This document shows positions 26,583-36,309 of a stretch of DNA of 64,000 nt, in pieces. Numbering within the stretch: the stretch's first letter is position 1; every line of letters begins with the position of its first letter. The DNA comes from Methylobacterium sp. E-045 (lineage in GTDB: Bacteria > Pseudomonadota > Alphaproteobacteria > Rhizobiales > Beijerinckiaceae). The stretch spans positions 1-64,000 of the forward strand of contig NZ_JAKSYE010000086.1 in assembly GCF_022829685.1 (NCBI RefSeq). Reading direction: 5' to 3'. The notes beneath the pieces were generated by a model. It worked only from the letters and a program-made list of their open reading frames with translations. It had not been told where the DNA came from and did no database searches. A program made the translations under genes and the position numbers.

Positions 26583-26762
26583 ATGACCCTCCTCAAATGG
26601 GCCCTCATCTGTTTCGTCATCTCGCTCCTGGCGGGCGGCCTCGGCTTCACCGGCATCGCATCCGGCGCGCGCTCCCTGTCGCGGATCCTGTTCGGGGTGT
26701 TCCTCGTGATCGCGATCATCATCGTCGTGCTCGCCGTCGCCGCCGGGAAGATGATCTTCTGA
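26583..26762 (+). CDS. DUF1328 family small membrane protein
   Basis: A 59-residue protein: MTLLKWALICFVISLL, then GFTGIASGARSLSRILFGVF and an Ile/Val-rich second helix ending GKMIF. Two transmembrane helices joined by a short GIA-type loop match the DUF1328 (YtjA-like) family, often linked to envelope stress but of unknown function. It ends 4 bases before the SDR gene. Confidence 0.85.
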   Translation: MTLLKWALICFVISLLAGGLGFTGIASGARSLSRILFGVFLVIAIIIVVLAVAAGKMIF

Positions 26763-26766
26763 ACCG

Positions 26767-27630
26767 ATGAACGCACCCGCTCCGGCGATCCCCGGCAAGA
26801 TCTGTCTCGTGACCGGCGCCACCTCGGGCATCGGCCGCGAGACGGCCCTGGGCCTCGCCCGGGCGGGGGCCCGTGTCGGGATCGTCGGCCGGGATGCCGG
26901 TCGTATCGACGAGACGGCGTCCCGCATCCGCGACGCGGTGCCGGGTTCCGTGATCGACTTGTTCCTCGCCGATCTCTCGTCGCAGGCGGAAGTTAGGCGC
27001 CTCGCCGCCGAGGTGCGCGCGCTCTATCCGCGCCTCGACGTGCTGGTGAACAATGCCGGCGCCATCTTCGATGCCCGGCACCTCACCGTGGATGGTCTGG
27101 AGCGCACCTGGGCGCTCGATCACCTCGCCTACATGCAGTTGAGCCTGGAGCTCCTCGACCTGATGAAGGCGAGCGCGCCCGCCCGCATCGTCAACGTCGC
27201 CTCGATGGCGCATAAGCGCGGCCGGATCGATCTCGGGGATATCGACGGGGCGCGTCGTTACGGGGCTCTCAAGGCCTATTCCCAAGCCAAGCTCGGCAAC
27301 GTGCTGTTCACCGCCGCCCTCGCCCGGCGCCTTGCCGGAACCGGAATCACCGTGAATTCCCTCCATCCGGGCGTGATCGCCAGCGGCTTCGCCGCAGGCA
27401 CCGGGGGATGGTTCGGCGTCGGCTGGTCGCTGATCCGACCCTTCCTCAGCAACCCCGCCGACGGCGCGGCGACCTCCCTGCACCTGGCGACCTCGCCGGA
27501 GGTGGAGGGCGTCAGCGGCCTGTATTTCTCGAAATGCCGCTCCGTCCCGACCTCCGCGGCGGGCGGGGACCGAGACCTTCAGGAACGGGTCTGGTCGTTG
27601 AGCCTGCGGCAGCTCGGACGGCCGGAATAG
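26767..27630 (+). CDS. Short-chain dehydrogenase/reductase (retinol dehydrogenase-like)
   Basis: A 287-residue SDR oxidoreductase. The cofactor motif is TGATSGIGRET at about 17-27, with NNAG near residue 95, catalytic Ser in NVASMAHKRG, and YSQAKLGN giving Tyr-x-x-x-Lys. An Arg at the end of the second strand (GRDAGR) favours NADP(H). It resembles the eukaryote-type retinol or WW-domain dehydrogenases. It starts 4 bases after the DUF1328 gene and probably shares its transcript. Substrate unknown. Confidence 0.9.
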   Translation: MNAPAPAIPGKICLVTGATSGIGRETALGLARAGARVGIVGRDAGRIDETASRIRDAVPGSVIDLFLADLSSQAEVRRLAAEVRALYPRLDVLVNNAGAIFDARHLTVDGLERTWALDHLAYMQLSLELLDLMKASAPARIVNVASMAHKRGRIDLGDIDGARRYGALKAYSQAKLGNVLFTAALARRLAGTGITVNSLHPGVIASGFAAGTGGWFGVGWSLIRPFLSNPADGAATSLHLATSPEVEGVSGLYFSKCRSVPTSAAGGDRDLQERVWSLSLRQLGRPE

Positions 27631-27694
27631 GATGAGGAGCTCAAGGCTCCGGGCCGCGAGGAGCGGGTCAGGGCTCCGCACCTCGCCGTCGCGG

Positions 27695-27767
27695 CCTCAT
27701 CCTGAAGTTCCCGCAAAAGCGGGCCTCCTTCGAGGGCCCCGTTCCGCTCCGGCACCTCAGGATGAGG
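27695..27767. repeat. REP-like interrupted palindrome
   Basis: CCTCATCCTGA and its exact reverse complement TCAGGATGAGG bracket a 51-base centre that itself holds CCCGC-AAAA-GCGGG and a CCTCCTTCGAGG hairpin. It lies between the convergent SDR and lysS genes. This is the form of the dispersed CCTCATCCTGAGG repeats that occur in many copies in Methylobacterium-like genomes (recalled, not searched). Confidence 0.7.
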
Positions 27768-27825
27768 GTGTGATAGGCAGGAATGCGAGACATCGATCCC
27801 GCGACGAGACCCGGCCCCCTGAGCG

Positions 27826-29505
27826 TCAGGAGGCCGGCACGAACGCGCCGGACAGGGCCTTCTCGATCAGCGCCTGCGTTTCCGCCACGCCGTAGAGGGC
27901 GATGAACGAGCCGAAGCGCGGTCCCCGCGCCTCGCCGAACAGCACGTTGTAGATGGTGGTGAACCAGGCCTGCGACACGCCGGGGCGGCCGTCCGGGCTC
28001 TTGGCCTTGCCGGACAGGTCTGGGAAGTGCCTGCGCCCGACTTCGTAGACGATGGCCTGCAGCCCCTCCGGATCGGTGGAGCCCTTATGGGCGTCCAGCG
28101 TCTGCGACAGGTCGGCGAGGGCCGCCCTCTCCTCCTCCGTCGCAACGCGGTAGGTTTTCGCCGGACGGACCAGATCGCGGAAATAGGCGAGTGCGTGCCC
28201 CACCAGCTTGTCGAGGACCGGATGGGTCCGCGGCCCGATCTCCGGGTCGTAGCGGCGGATGAAGCCCCATAGCACCGCTGGATCCTCGGTGTTGGCCACC
28301 GCCGCGAGGTTGAGCAGCATGGCGAAATTCAGCGAGCCGCCCTTGCCCACGGCTTCGGCCGCCGGCGGATGGCCGGCATGGAGGTGCCAGACCGGATTGC
28401 CGAGCTGCTGCGCCGGCTCCTGGCCGGGGAACTTCTCGAGGAAGTTCAGGTAATCGTCCACCTGGCGCGGGATCATCTCAACGAACAGGCGCTTGGCCTC
28501 GCGCGGCTTGTTGTACATGAATAGGGCGAGGCTGTCGGCGGTGCCGTAGACGAGCCAATCGTCGATCGAGAGGCCGTTGCCCTTCGACTTGGAGATCTTC
28601 TTGCCCTCCTTGTCGAGGAAGAGCTCGTAGTTGAAGCCGTCCGGCGGCTCGCCGCCGAGCGCCCGGGCGATCTCGCCCGACAGCTTGACCGAGTCGATCA
28701 GATCCTTGCCGGCCATCTCGTAATCGACGCCGAGCGCCACCCAGCGCATGGCCCAGTCGGGCTTCCATTGCAGCTTGGCGTGGCCGCCGGTGACCGGGGT
28801 CTCGTAGGCCGTGCCGGTTTTCGGGTCGCGCCAGACCAGGGCGCCTGCGGAGACCCGCACCTCGTCGATGGGCACCTGCATCACCTCTCCCGTCTCCGGG
28901 TGGAGAGGCAGGAACGGCGAGTAGCTCGCCGAACGCTCGGCCCGGAGCGACGGCAGCATGATCGCCATCACGGCCTCGTAGCGCTCCAGCACCGTGAGGA
29001 GGGCCGTATCGAACAGGCCGGCCTTGTAGCATTCCGTGGCCGAGCGGAACTCGTAGTCGAAGCCGAAGGCGTCGAGGAAGCGGCGCAGCTCCGCGTTGTT
29101 ATGGGCGCCGAAGCTCTCGTGCGTGCCGAACGGGTCGGGCACGCGGGTCAGCGGCTGGTTGAGGGCGCCGATCAGCATCGCCTTGTTCGGCACGTTGTCC
29201 GGCACCTTGCGCAGGCCGTCCATGTCGTCCGAGAAGGCGATGAGGCGGGTGGGCACGCTGTCGTTGGTGAGCACGCGGAAGGCGTGGCGCACCATGGAGG
29301 TGCGCGCCACCTCGCCGAACGTGCCGATATGCGGCAGTCCCGACGGCCCGTAGCCGGTCTCGAACAGCACCTCGCTCTTGGGTTTGCGCTCGAGCCTCGC
29401 CACGAGCTTGCGCGCCTCCTCGAAGGGCCAGGCGGCCGCATGGGCGGCGGCTTCCACCAGGGCGGGGTCGAGGGTGAGCGGGGACGAGACGGGCGGGGCG
29501 GACAT
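27826..29505 (-). CDS. lysS: Lysyl-tRNA synthetase, class I
   Basis: A 559-residue class I LysRS charging tRNA-Lys. The HIGH motif reads [11 protein letters not shown] near residue 55 and the KMSKS motif reads [12 protein letters not shown] near 280, with [12 protein letters not shown] just before. The class I enzyme is the archaeal type and is also standard in many alphaproteobacteria, where it replaces the class II enzyme. The ATG start MSAPPVSS was preferred to a GTG ten codons upstream. Confidence 0.95.
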   Translation of the reverse strand: MSAPPVSSPLTLDPALVEAAAHAAAWPFEEARKLVARLERKPKSEVLFETGYGPSGLPHIGTFGEVARTSMVRHAFRVLTNDSVPTRLIAFSDDMDGLRKVPDNVPNKAMLIGALNQPLTRVPDPFGTHESFGAHNNAELRRFLDAFGFDYEFRSATECYKAGLFDTALLTVLERYEAVMAIMLPSLRAERSASYSPFLPLHPETGEVMQVPIDEVRVSAGALVWRDPKTGTAYETPVTGGHAKLQWKPDWAMRWVALGVDYEMAGKDLIDSVKLSGEIARALGGEPPDGFNYELFLDKEGKKISKSKGNGLSIDDWLVYGTADSLALFMYNKPREAKRLFVEMIPRQVDDYLNFLEKFPGQEPAQQLGNPVWHLHAGHPPAAEAVGKGGSLNFAMLLNLAAVANTEDPAVLWGFIRRYDPEIGPRTHPVLDKLVGHALAYFRDLVRPAKTYRVATEEERAALADLSQTLDAHKGSTDPEGLQAIVYEVGRRHFPDLSGKAKSPDGRPGVSQAWFTTIYNVLFGEARGPRFGSFIALYGVAETQALIEKALSGAFVPAS

Positions 29506-29931
29506 GGAATTGGCGTCAATTCTGCGAGAAGACACGGGAAGGCCGGAACCGGCCGGATTCGGTCCGGCACCCTAGGGAGCGGGCCGGGGAGGGTCAACGC
29601 GGAGGGGCAGTGCGGGTCGACGGCGAGGCTGGGGCTGAGGTCGCCGGAAACCGGGCTTTCATGCCCGGCGCCTCATGCAGCCGCGCAGCCCTGACCCCGG
29701 CGACGATCGAGACGGGCGGGAACCGTGCCGCGGCCCGCTCCCGGCGTATCCAGCGGACAGGCACGATCCCCTCGTCACCGTCGCGAATGACACCCGCATT
29801 GAGCACCGCATCATCCGGAAGGAGGACGCCGCCCCGTCGCTCGCCGAACCGGACGAGGTTGCGCCGAGGGTGAACGTCGTCCTGCTTCGATGGTGTAGAC
29901 ACGTCGTCCCCGGCCGGAAGGAATCCGTACC
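29506..29931. other. 426-bp divergent intergenic region, no gene called
   Basis: This gap separates leftward lysS from rightward nitronate monooxygenase. Overlapping open frames of about 90-100 codons exist on both strands between 29594 and 29902, but neither resembles a known family or has a good ribosome site. A short real gene cannot be excluded. Confidence 0.4.
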
Positions 29932-31002
29932 ATGTGGCCCGATAGACGCATCCTCGATCTCGTCGGTCTGGATCATCCCATCGTGCAGGCCCCGATGGTA
30001 GGGCCGCGCGCCGGGCTCGCGGCCGCCGTCTCGGACGCCGGCGCCCTCGGGTCGCTGGCCTGTGCCGCCCTGAACGCCGAACAGGTGCGCAGCGAGGTCG
30101 CGGCGATCCGCCGGAGCACGGATCGTCCGTTCAATCTCAATTTCTTCTGCCACAGGCCGGCCTCCCCCGATCCGGCCCGCGAGGCCGCATGGCTGGAACG
30201 GCTGGCCCCCTATTATCGTGAACTCGGCCTCGACCCGGCGGCGCCGGTCGCCATGGCCAATCGCGCGCCCTTCGACGAGGCGATGTGTGCCGTCGTGGAG
30301 GATCTGCGCCCGGCGGTGGTCAGCTTCCACTTTGGGCTCCCCGACGACCTGCTGCTCCGTAGCGTCAGGGAGGCGGGCTGCCTCGTCGTCTCGTCCGCCA
30401 CGACGGTGCGCGAGGCGCGCTGGCTCGACGCCTGCGGCGTGGACGCGATCATCGCGCAAGGGGCCGATGCCGGCGGTCATCGCGGCATGTTCCTCACCGA
30501 TGCCCTCGCATCGCAGGTCGGCACTTTCTCCCTGGTGCCGCAGGTGGTGGACGCCGTGCGCGTGCCGGTGATCGCAGCGGGCGGCATCGCCGATGCGCGC
30601 GGGGTCGCCGCCGCCCTCACGCTCGGCGCGTCCGCTGTCCAGGTCGGCACGGCCTACCTCCTCTGCCCGGAAGCCGGCATCTCGCCCGTCCATCTCGCCG
30701 CCCTCCGGGCGGCCCGCGACGAGGATACCGCGCTCACCAACGTGTTCACCGGCCGCCCCGCCCGCGGCCTCGTCAACCGCGCCATGGCGGAGCTCGGCCC
30801 GGTGAACGCCGAGGCGCCCGCCTTTCCCTCCGCCGCCGTGGCGCTTCAGCCCCTGCGCCAGCGCGCGGAGGCTGCAGGCTCAGGCGATTTCTCGCCCCTC
30901 TGGTCGGGACAGGCGGCGTCCCTGGCGCGGGAAACCGGGGCTGCGGACCTGACCCTGCGGCTGGCGGAGGAAGCGCGCGGGATGCTGAGGATCCGCCGCT
31001 AG
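29932..31002 (+). CDS. Nitronate monooxygenase (2-nitropropane dioxygenase family)
   Basis: A 356-residue FMN-dependent TIM-barrel enzyme oxidising alkyl nitronates to carbonyl compounds and nitrite. Motifs: HPIVQAPMVGPRAGLAAAVSDAG at the N-terminus, NLNFFCHRP, VSFHFGLP, and the FMN phosphate region QGADAGGHRG followed by VIAAGGIADARGVAAALTLGA. It is likely monocistronic. Nitrite formed could feed the nirA route encoded downstream, although this link is only inference. Confidence 0.9.
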   Translation: MWPDRRILDLVGLDHPIVQAPMVGPRAGLAAAVSDAGALGSLACAALNAEQVRSEVAAIRRSTDRPFNLNFFCHRPASPDPAREAAWLERLAPYYRELGLDPAAPVAMANRAPFDEAMCAVVEDLRPAVVSFHFGLPDDLLLRSVREAGCLVVSSATTVREARWLDACGVDAIIAQGADAGGHRGMFLTDALASQVGTFSLVPQVVDAVRVPVIAAGGIADARGVAAALTLGASAVQVGTAYLLCPEAGISPVHLAALRAARDEDTALTNVFTGRPARGLVNRAMAELGPVNAEAPAFPSAAVALQPLRQRAEAAGSGDFSPLWSGQAASLARETGAADLTLRLAEEARGMLRIRR

Positions 31003-31164
31003 ATCATTTTCAAGCGAGGTGGATGCCGGCTCGCGTGAAGAAACTGCTCTAGCCCGACACCCCGATGGGGAGGGGCCGGCGAATCCGTATCCTTCGCAAA
31101 CTCCCGCTGCGCCGTCCTGCTCTGAGCGAGAGCCGACCGAGACCGGAAGTTTCGTGAAGCACTC

Positions 31165-32076
31165 TTAGAACGGACTGACGGGGAAGAACCGCAGATACAG
31201 TTCGGCATATTTCCCCTCGTCCCAGAGACGTTGCAGGGCCTCGTCGAGGGCGCGCGAGAGGGCCGTATCCTCGCGACGGGTGACGAGGCCGATGCCCTCG
31301 CCGAAATAACGGTTCTCCAGGTAGTCGCCGCCCACCAGCGCGCAGCAATTCGAGGAGTCGATGCCGCCGATCCATAGGGCAAGGTTGAGCCCGTCGGCGA
31401 AGACGTAATCTACGTCGCCGCGCCGGAGCGCGCCTTCGGCCGTGGCGAGGTCGGTGAAGTCGCGCGCCTCCGCCTGGGGGAAGAACGTCTTGAGATAGGC
31501 CGCGTGCGCGCTTCCCGCGACGATGCCGACGGATCTGCCCGCCAGCGCCTTGGCCGAGGGGGCGGGCAGGCCCTTGTCCGTTCGGGCGGCGAAGCGGGCT
31601 GGCCAGCGGAAATACGGGCGGGTGGCGAGGAAGCGGCTGCGCAGGGTCGGCGTCAGCGGGATCGCGGCCGCGACCACATCGCCCTGCCGCTCGGCCAACG
31701 CATCGAGCAGCGTATCGAACCGACGCGCCTGGATCGTGCAGCTGAGCGACAGGCGTTCGCACACCGCTCGGACGAGTTCCACCACGAAGCCCGTGGGCGC
31801 GCCGTCGGGGCCGGCAAAATGCAGGGGCGGAAATTCGTCGTCGGTGAGGAAGCGGACGGCGCGCGCCGTCTGCGGCGCTTCGATCCGTTCGAGGCGGCTG
31901 CGCGGGTTCCAGAAGTTCGGGATCGTCACCCTCGGCGACGTCGCGTCTTGCGCCGCCGCCGGCCAACCCGAGACCAGCATCGTCACCAGCAATGCGGCGG
32001 CGCACCAGGCGAGGCGGCTTGACGGTGTGGTTGTATGTGTGGCGCATTGGTTGTGCGCGGGAATCGTCTGGCTCAC
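31165..32076 (-). CDS. Family 3 extracellular solute-binding protein
   Basis: A 303-residue periplasmic protein. The signal peptide runs to about WPAAAQ. The SBP_bac_3 fold is visible in VRFLTDDEFPPLHFAGPDGAPTG, then FVVELVRAVCERL, DVVAAAIPLTPTLRSRF, LAGRSVGIVAGSAHAAYL and DYVFADG. Such proteins bind amino acids or other small ligands. GTG at 32074-32076 was chosen as start because GGGAG lies 4 bases before it; no ATG precedes the signal peptide in frame. It has no transporter partner nearby and is divergent from a glycosyltransferase by about 45 bases. Confidence 0.82.
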   Translation of the reverse strand: MSQTIPAHNQCATHTTTPSSRLAWCAAALLVTMLVSGWPAAAQDATSPRVTIPNFWNPRSRLERIEAPQTARAVRFLTDDEFPPLHFAGPDGAPTGFVVELVRAVCERLSLSCTIQARRFDTLLDALAERQGDVVAAAIPLTPTLRSRFLATRPYFRWPARFAARTDKGLPAPSAKALAGRSVGIVAGSAHAAYLKTFFPQAEARDFTDLATAEGALRRGDVDYVFADGLNLALWIGGIDSSNCCALVGGDYLENRYFGEGIGLVTRREDTALSRALDEALQRLWDEGKYAELYLRFFPVSPF

Positions 32077-32121
32077 GGTTCTCCCACTATCACGTTCCCG
32101 GGCCTCGGGGAGCCGTTTCCG

Positions 32122-33990
32122 GTGTCGCTCGTCGGTTTCAGGAGCCTGCGCGGCGAAACGGTGGCATTGCCGCCGGAGATCGCGTTTCTCCTGGGCCACG
32201 CCGCCTCCCCGATGGTGCTGGCGAAGGCCGCCGCCCTGGCGCGGGCGAGCGGCACGGATGCCGCCACCGCCCTGATCCAGTGCGGGCTGATGGAGGAGGA
32301 GCGCTTCTACCGTGCCCTCGCCCTCACCCTCGGCGCGCGCTATCTCGGCGAGAGCCTGCCCCTCGGCGCCGGGGCGCGGTTTCCCGACAGTCTGGTCGCG
32401 GGGGTCGCGCCCCTCGATCCGGGGACGGGGGCGGCCTTCGTCTACGCGCCGCGGGGACGCGCCGTCGTCGAATTGCTGGAGGGACGCAGCCCCACCGGGC
32501 TGATGCCGGCCATCACCACCCCGACGGCCTTGCGCCACGCCATCTTCGCCCAGCGCCCGGCGGGGGTCGCGGCCCATGCCTCGGACGATCTCCTCAGGCG
32601 GAGGCCGGACTGGGCCTACAACGCCGCTCCCGTGGCCCCGCTCCTCGCTCTGGCGGGCCTCATCTTCGGTGCGTTCCTCCTCGTCCTGGCTTGGCTGCCG
32701 GCACTCCTCGTCACGGCGGCCTGGGTCCTGGTGCAGGTCGGGTTCCTCGCCCTGCTCACCTTTCGCGTGGCGGCCATCGGCCCGACCAGCGGGATCGCGC
32801 CGGAGGACAGACCCGGGCAGGGGATGCCGGACGGCGACCTGCCGGTCTACACGGTGTTCGTCGCCCTCTACCGGGAGGCGGCGGTGGTCCCCCGCCTCCT
32901 CGCGGCGCTGACGCGATTCGACTATCCCGTGACGAAGCTCGACATCAAGCTCCTCACGGAAGCCGACGATCCCGCGACGGCGGCGGCGCTCGCGCGCCTC
33001 GCCCTGCCGGCGCATGTGGAGGTCGTCGTGGTGCCGCCGGGGCTGCCCAGGACCAAGCCGCGCGCCCTCAACGCCGCCCTGCCCCTGGCACGGGGAAGCT
33101 GCCTTGTCGTCTACGACGCGGAAGACGTGCCCGATCCCGGCCAATTGCGGGCGGCGGCCGAGGCCTTCGCCCGTGCCTCCCCGCGTACCGCCTGCCTGCA
33201 GGGCCGGCTCGTCATCGACAATGCCCGCGATTCCTGGCTGACCCGGTGCTTCGCCCTCGAATACACCGCCCTGTTCGACGTGCTCGGCCCGGCGCTGGCC
33301 GCATGGCGGCTGCCGACGCCGCTGGGCGGCACCTCCACCCATTTCCGCACCCACATCCTGCGCGCCGTCCATGGTTGGGATGCATGGAACGTCACCGAGG
33401 ATGCCGATCTCGGCCTGCGGCTGGCCCGGGCCGGCTACGATGTCGGTGACCTGCCGAGCAGCACGATCGAGGAGGCGCCGGCCCGTTACGGACCTTGGCT
33501 CAATCAGCGCACCCGCTGGATGAAGGGCTTCCTCCAGACCAGCCTCACCCATGGCCGCACCCCCCTGGCGACCTTCCGCGAGCTCGGCCCCCTGGCGAGC
33601 CTCTGTGCCCTGGCCCTCATTCCCGGTACGGTGGCCTCGGCCCTGGCCTACCCGTTCCTGATGCTGCCGGCCGTGGTCTCCCTCTGGCCGAGCCGGATCG
33701 AGGCGGGGAGCGATTTCTGGGCGAACCTGCCCACGGGGGCCGCGATCACGGTGCTCGTCTCCGGCTTCGTGGCGATGCTGCTGCCGGCCTATATCGGCTG
33801 CCGGCGTCGGGGCTGGCACGACCTCGCCCCCTTCGTGCCCCTGCTGCCGGCCTATTTCCTCCTCGTCAGCCTCGCCGCGTGGCGGGGGGTGATCGAGCTG
33901 ATCCTGGCGCCGGACCGCTGGAACAAGACCGAGCACGGCCTGTCCCGCACCTCCCGCAGCGGAGCTTTGACGCCGCACCCGCCGCCGTGA
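32122..33990 (+). CDS. Membrane glycosyltransferase family 2 with a GspE-N/MshEN-like N-terminal domain
   Basis: A 622-residue protein. Residues about 15-150 resemble the N-terminal domain of type II secretion ATPases (LPPEIAFLLGHAASPMVLAKAA, GLMEEERFYRALALTLGARYL). Two helices follow (LLALAGLIFGAFLLVLAWLPA). The GT2 catalytic part has VYTVFVALYREA, YDAEDVPDPGQL (DxD-like), TEDADLGLRL and the processive Q-x-x-RW motif NQRTRWMKGF; then four C-terminal helices. It resembles cellulose-synthase-type enzymes and probably polymerises a glycan at the inner membrane. GTG at 32122 with GGGGAG upstream was chosen; ATG at 32035 would overlap the divergent gene. Confidence 0.85.
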   Translation: MSLVGFRSLRGETVALPPEIAFLLGHAASPMVLAKAAALARASGTDAATALIQCGLMEEERFYRALALTLGARYLGESLPLGAGARFPDSLVAGVAPLDPGTGAAFVYAPRGRAVVELLEGRSPTGLMPAITTPTALRHAIFAQRPAGVAAHASDDLLRRRPDWAYNAAPVAPLLALAGLIFGAFLLVLAWLPALLVTAAWVLVQVGFLALLTFRVAAIGPTSGIAPEDRPGQGMPDGDLPVYTVFVALYREAAVVPRLLAALTRFDYPVTKLDIKLLTEADDPATAAALARLALPAHVEVVVVPPGLPRTKPRALNAALPLARGSCLVVYDAEDVPDPGQLRAAAEAFARASPRTACLQGRLVIDNARDSWLTRCFALEYTALFDVLGPALAAWRLPTPLGGTSTHFRTHILRAVHGWDAWNVTEDADLGLRLARAGYDVGDLPSSTIEEAPARYGPWLNQRTRWMKGFLQTSLTHGRTPLATFRELGPLASLCALALIPGTVASALAYPFLMLPAVVSLWPSRIEAGSDFWANLPTGAAITVLVSGFVAMLLPAYIGCRRRGWHDLAPFVPLLPAYFLLVSLAAWRGVIELILAPDRWNKTEHGLSRTSRSGALTPHPPP

Positions 33991-33994
33991 GGCA

Positions 33995-34573
33995 TCACAT
34001 CGCCTTGGCGAGGTCCGCCGCCGCCTCGTCGGCGGGCTTCGTCAGGTTGAGGGCGTTCACGAAGCGGTTCCTGCCATCCATGATGTAGACGAGCGCCGTG
34101 TGCTCCATCGTGTAGTCGTCCCCCTTGGTCGGCACCTTTCGCACGTAGGCACGGTAGCCCTTCACCGCTGCGGCGACCTCCTCCGGCGAGCCGGTGAGGC
34201 CGACGATGCGGGGGTCGAAGCTCGCGAGGTAGGTCTTCAACGCCTCGGGCGTGTCGCGCTCGGGATCGACCGCGATGAACAGCGCCTTCGTGTCCTTGCC
34301 CTTGGGGCCGAGCGCCTGGAGCACGTCGCCGATCTGCTGCAGCGTCGTCGGGCAGACATCGGGACAATGGGTGAAGCCGAAGAACACGAGGTGGGTCGCC
34401 CCGGCGAAATCCCGCTCGGTGACGCGCCGCCCGTTCTGGTCCGTCAGGGTGAAGGGGCCGCCGACGCTGCTGGTCGCCACCTGACCGGCGTTGGGCACGA
34501 GTACCACGGTGGCCGCGACGCCGAGCGCCACGAGGCCGAGGGCGAAGAGGATGAGGGGAAGGGCACGACGCAT
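33995..34573 (-). CDS. SCO1/SenC family copper chaperone
   Basis: A 192-residue thioredoxin-fold protein anchored by one N-terminal helix (8-26). The copper site is Cys70 and Cys74 in THCPDVCPTTL plus His158 in YTMEHTALVY. SCO proteins deliver copper to the CuA centre of cytochrome c oxidase or handle thiol redox in the periplasm. No oxidase genes lie nearby. It converges with the glycosyltransferase with a 4-base gap. Confidence 0.93.
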   Translation of the reverse strand: MRRALPLILFALGLVALGVAATVVLVPNAGQVATSSVGGPFTLTDQNGRRVTERDFAGATHLVFFGFTHCPDVCPTTLQQIGDVLQALGPKGKDTKALFIAVDPERDTPEALKTYLASFDPRIVGLTGSPEEVAAAVKGYRAYVRKVPTKGDDYTMEHTALVYIMDGRNRFVNALNLTKPADEAAADLAKAM

Positions 34574-34688
34574 GAGGAGCCTTCAAGCCGGTTCCGGAGG
34601 GACGCTGCGGCAAGAGCATGGGCCGGGGATGCGGGCAACCGTCAATGTGTCGCCGCGGGGCTCGGTGGACCAGGCTTCACCGCCGGGG

Positions 34689-35804
34689 TCAGCGGGTCGC
34701 GAGGGCGGCGATCAGCCTGTGGGTCGTGCGGGTCAAGGCAGAGAATGCCGCGAAGTCGATGCGGTTGATCACGACGAAGACCCCGACATCGCGCCCCGGC
34801 GCGAAGGCGATGTAGCTCATGAAGCCCGCGCCTCCCCCGCTCTTCGCCAGCAGCGCCGGTTCGTGCCTCTTGGCCGCCAAGGCCACCCAGCCGAGGGCGA
34901 GGCCCGCCATGGGCGAGGCTTCGTCGAAGCCGATCGCCGCCGGCATCGCTTGCCGCTGGCGGTAGACCGCATGGCTCAGGGCGAGCCCCCCGCCCGTGGC
35001 GGTGACGTTGTGCCGGAGCCAGCGCGCCATGTCGTTGCCCGTGCTGTAGAGGCCGCCGCTTCCCCCCGTCGCCTGGGTGTCGACGCAGGTGGCCGGGCCG
35101 CCGAGGCCCGAGCCGATCATCAGCCGCCCGCATTGCTCCGGCGTCGGCGAGAGAACCGTATCGGCCATGCCGAGGGGCGCGGTGACGTGGCTGCGCAGCA
35201 AATCGGAATAGGGCGCGCCCCCCGCCACGCCGACGGCATCGGCCAGGAGGTCGAACCCCACATTCGAGTAGGAGGTGACGGTGCCGGGAGCCCAGGGCAG
35301 CGTGTACTTGCCGAGCCAGGACCAGCGCTCGTCCCGGGTCGGCCAGGCGCGAGGGTTCGCGCCTTCGGGAGCGTGTCCCATCTCGCGCGGTAGGGCGCCG
35401 GAATAGGTCGCCAGATCGAGGAGGGTGATGGGCCGCCCTTCGAAGGCGGGCACCTTCGCCTCCGGGGCGAAGCTCTGCAGCGGATCGGTGAGGGCGAGCC
35501 TTCTCTGCGCGGCGAGGGAGGCCAGCACCTCCGTGGTGAAGACCTTGGTGACGGAGTTGAGCCGCACCAGACTCGTGCCGTCGGGCGTGATTCCGTTGCC
35601 CTTCTCGGTTTCGCCGTAGCCGCGAATGAAGGTCCCGTCCCCGCGCACGACCACCAGGACCATCCCGGGCGCGCCGGATTCGAGGAACAGCACCTCGCCG
35701 GTCAGGTCCGTCGCCGCCGCGATCACCGGATCGTCGGCGCTGACTGCCTGTGTCGTCGTCGCGAGCGACAGAGCGAGGGCGAGGACAACGAATCGCTTGA
35801 TCAC
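34689..35804 (-). CDS. AmpH-like serine hydrolase (class C beta-lactamase fold)
   Basis: A 371-residue exported protein (signal peptide about 1-23). The penicillin-recognising motifs are Ser84-V-T-Lys87 (NSVTKVF), the Tyr motif YSNVGFD and the third motif KSGGGAGF in place of KTG. This is the family of D-Ala-D-Ala carboxypeptidase/endopeptidase AmpH and related hydrolases. A beta-lactamase role is possible but less likely without an ampR neighbour. Confidence 0.88.
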   Translation of the reverse strand: MIKRFVVLALALSLATTTQAVSADDPVIAAATDLTGEVLFLESGAPGMVLVVVRGDGTFIRGYGETEKGNGITPDGTSLVRLNSVTKVFTTEVLASLAAQRRLALTDPLQSFAPEAKVPAFEGRPITLLDLATYSGALPREMGHAPEGANPRAWPTRDERWSWLGKYTLPWAPGTVTSYSNVGFDLLADAVGVAGGAPYSDLLRSHVTAPLGMADTVLSPTPEQCGRLMIGSGLGGPATCVDTQATGGSGGLYSTGNDMARWLRHNVTATGGGLALSHAVYRQRQAMPAAIGFDEASPMAGLALGWVALAAKRHEPALLAKSGGGAGFMSYIAFAPGRDVGVFVVINRIDFAAFSALTRTTHRLIAALATR

Positions 35805-35948
35805 GGCGCGGCTCCGATTCGGGTCGGAACTCTACACGCATCGGACGCGGTGCAAGCCCATCGGGCGTGTGGGGCCGCCGCGTCGGTTCACAGGTGTTCG
35901 ATCGGTCTCGCCGTTCGGAGGGGCGTTCCCGCATCGGGGGCCAAGGTC

Positions 35949-36272
35949 TCAGCCCTCGCCGCCCTTCCCACGGTCGCCGGCCAGGGCGGCGCTCTCGCGC
36001 CGGAGCGGCCGGCCGATGGGGCAGACCTCCTGCACGAACCCGGCGAGGGTGTTGGCGAGATTGTCCTCCACTTGCCGGTAGAACACGAACTGCCCGCGCT
36101 TTTCGCTGGCGACCAGACCGGCATTCTCCAGGATCGACAGGTGCTGCGAGATCGACGGTTTCGACATCTCGAAGCGCGAGGCGATCTCACCCGCACTCAA
36201 CTCGGCATGCGCCAGATAGGCGAGGATTTTCCGGCGTACCGGGGATGCCAGGGCCTCGAAGACGCGCTGCAT
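35949..36272 (-). CDS. ArsR/SmtB-family transcriptional regulator
   Basis: A 107-residue winged-helix repressor. FEALASPVRRKILAYLA, EIASRFEMSKPSISQHLSIL (recognition helix) and GLVASEKRGQFVFYR are typical. The usual metal-binding cysteines next to the recognition helix are absent; a single Cys occurs at EVCPIG. It therefore resembles metal-independent SdpR-type members. It is divergent from a desaturase gene across a 100-bp region with two inverted repeats, its likely operators. Confidence 0.92.
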   Translation of the reverse strand: MQRVFEALASPVRRKILAYLAHAELSAGEIASRFEMSKPSISQHLSILENAGLVASEKRGQFVFYRQVEDNLANTLAGFVQEVCPIGRPLRRESAALAGDRGKGGEG

Positions 36273-36309
36273 AGGGCTGGTGCCTCACTTCACCCGCCAT
36301 TTAGGCGAT

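Noticed and set aside
29594-29902. A 102-codon minus-strand frame between lysS and the nitronate monooxygenase
   Set aside because: No recognised domain, no clear ribosome site, and an overlapping frame of similar quality exists on the other strand.
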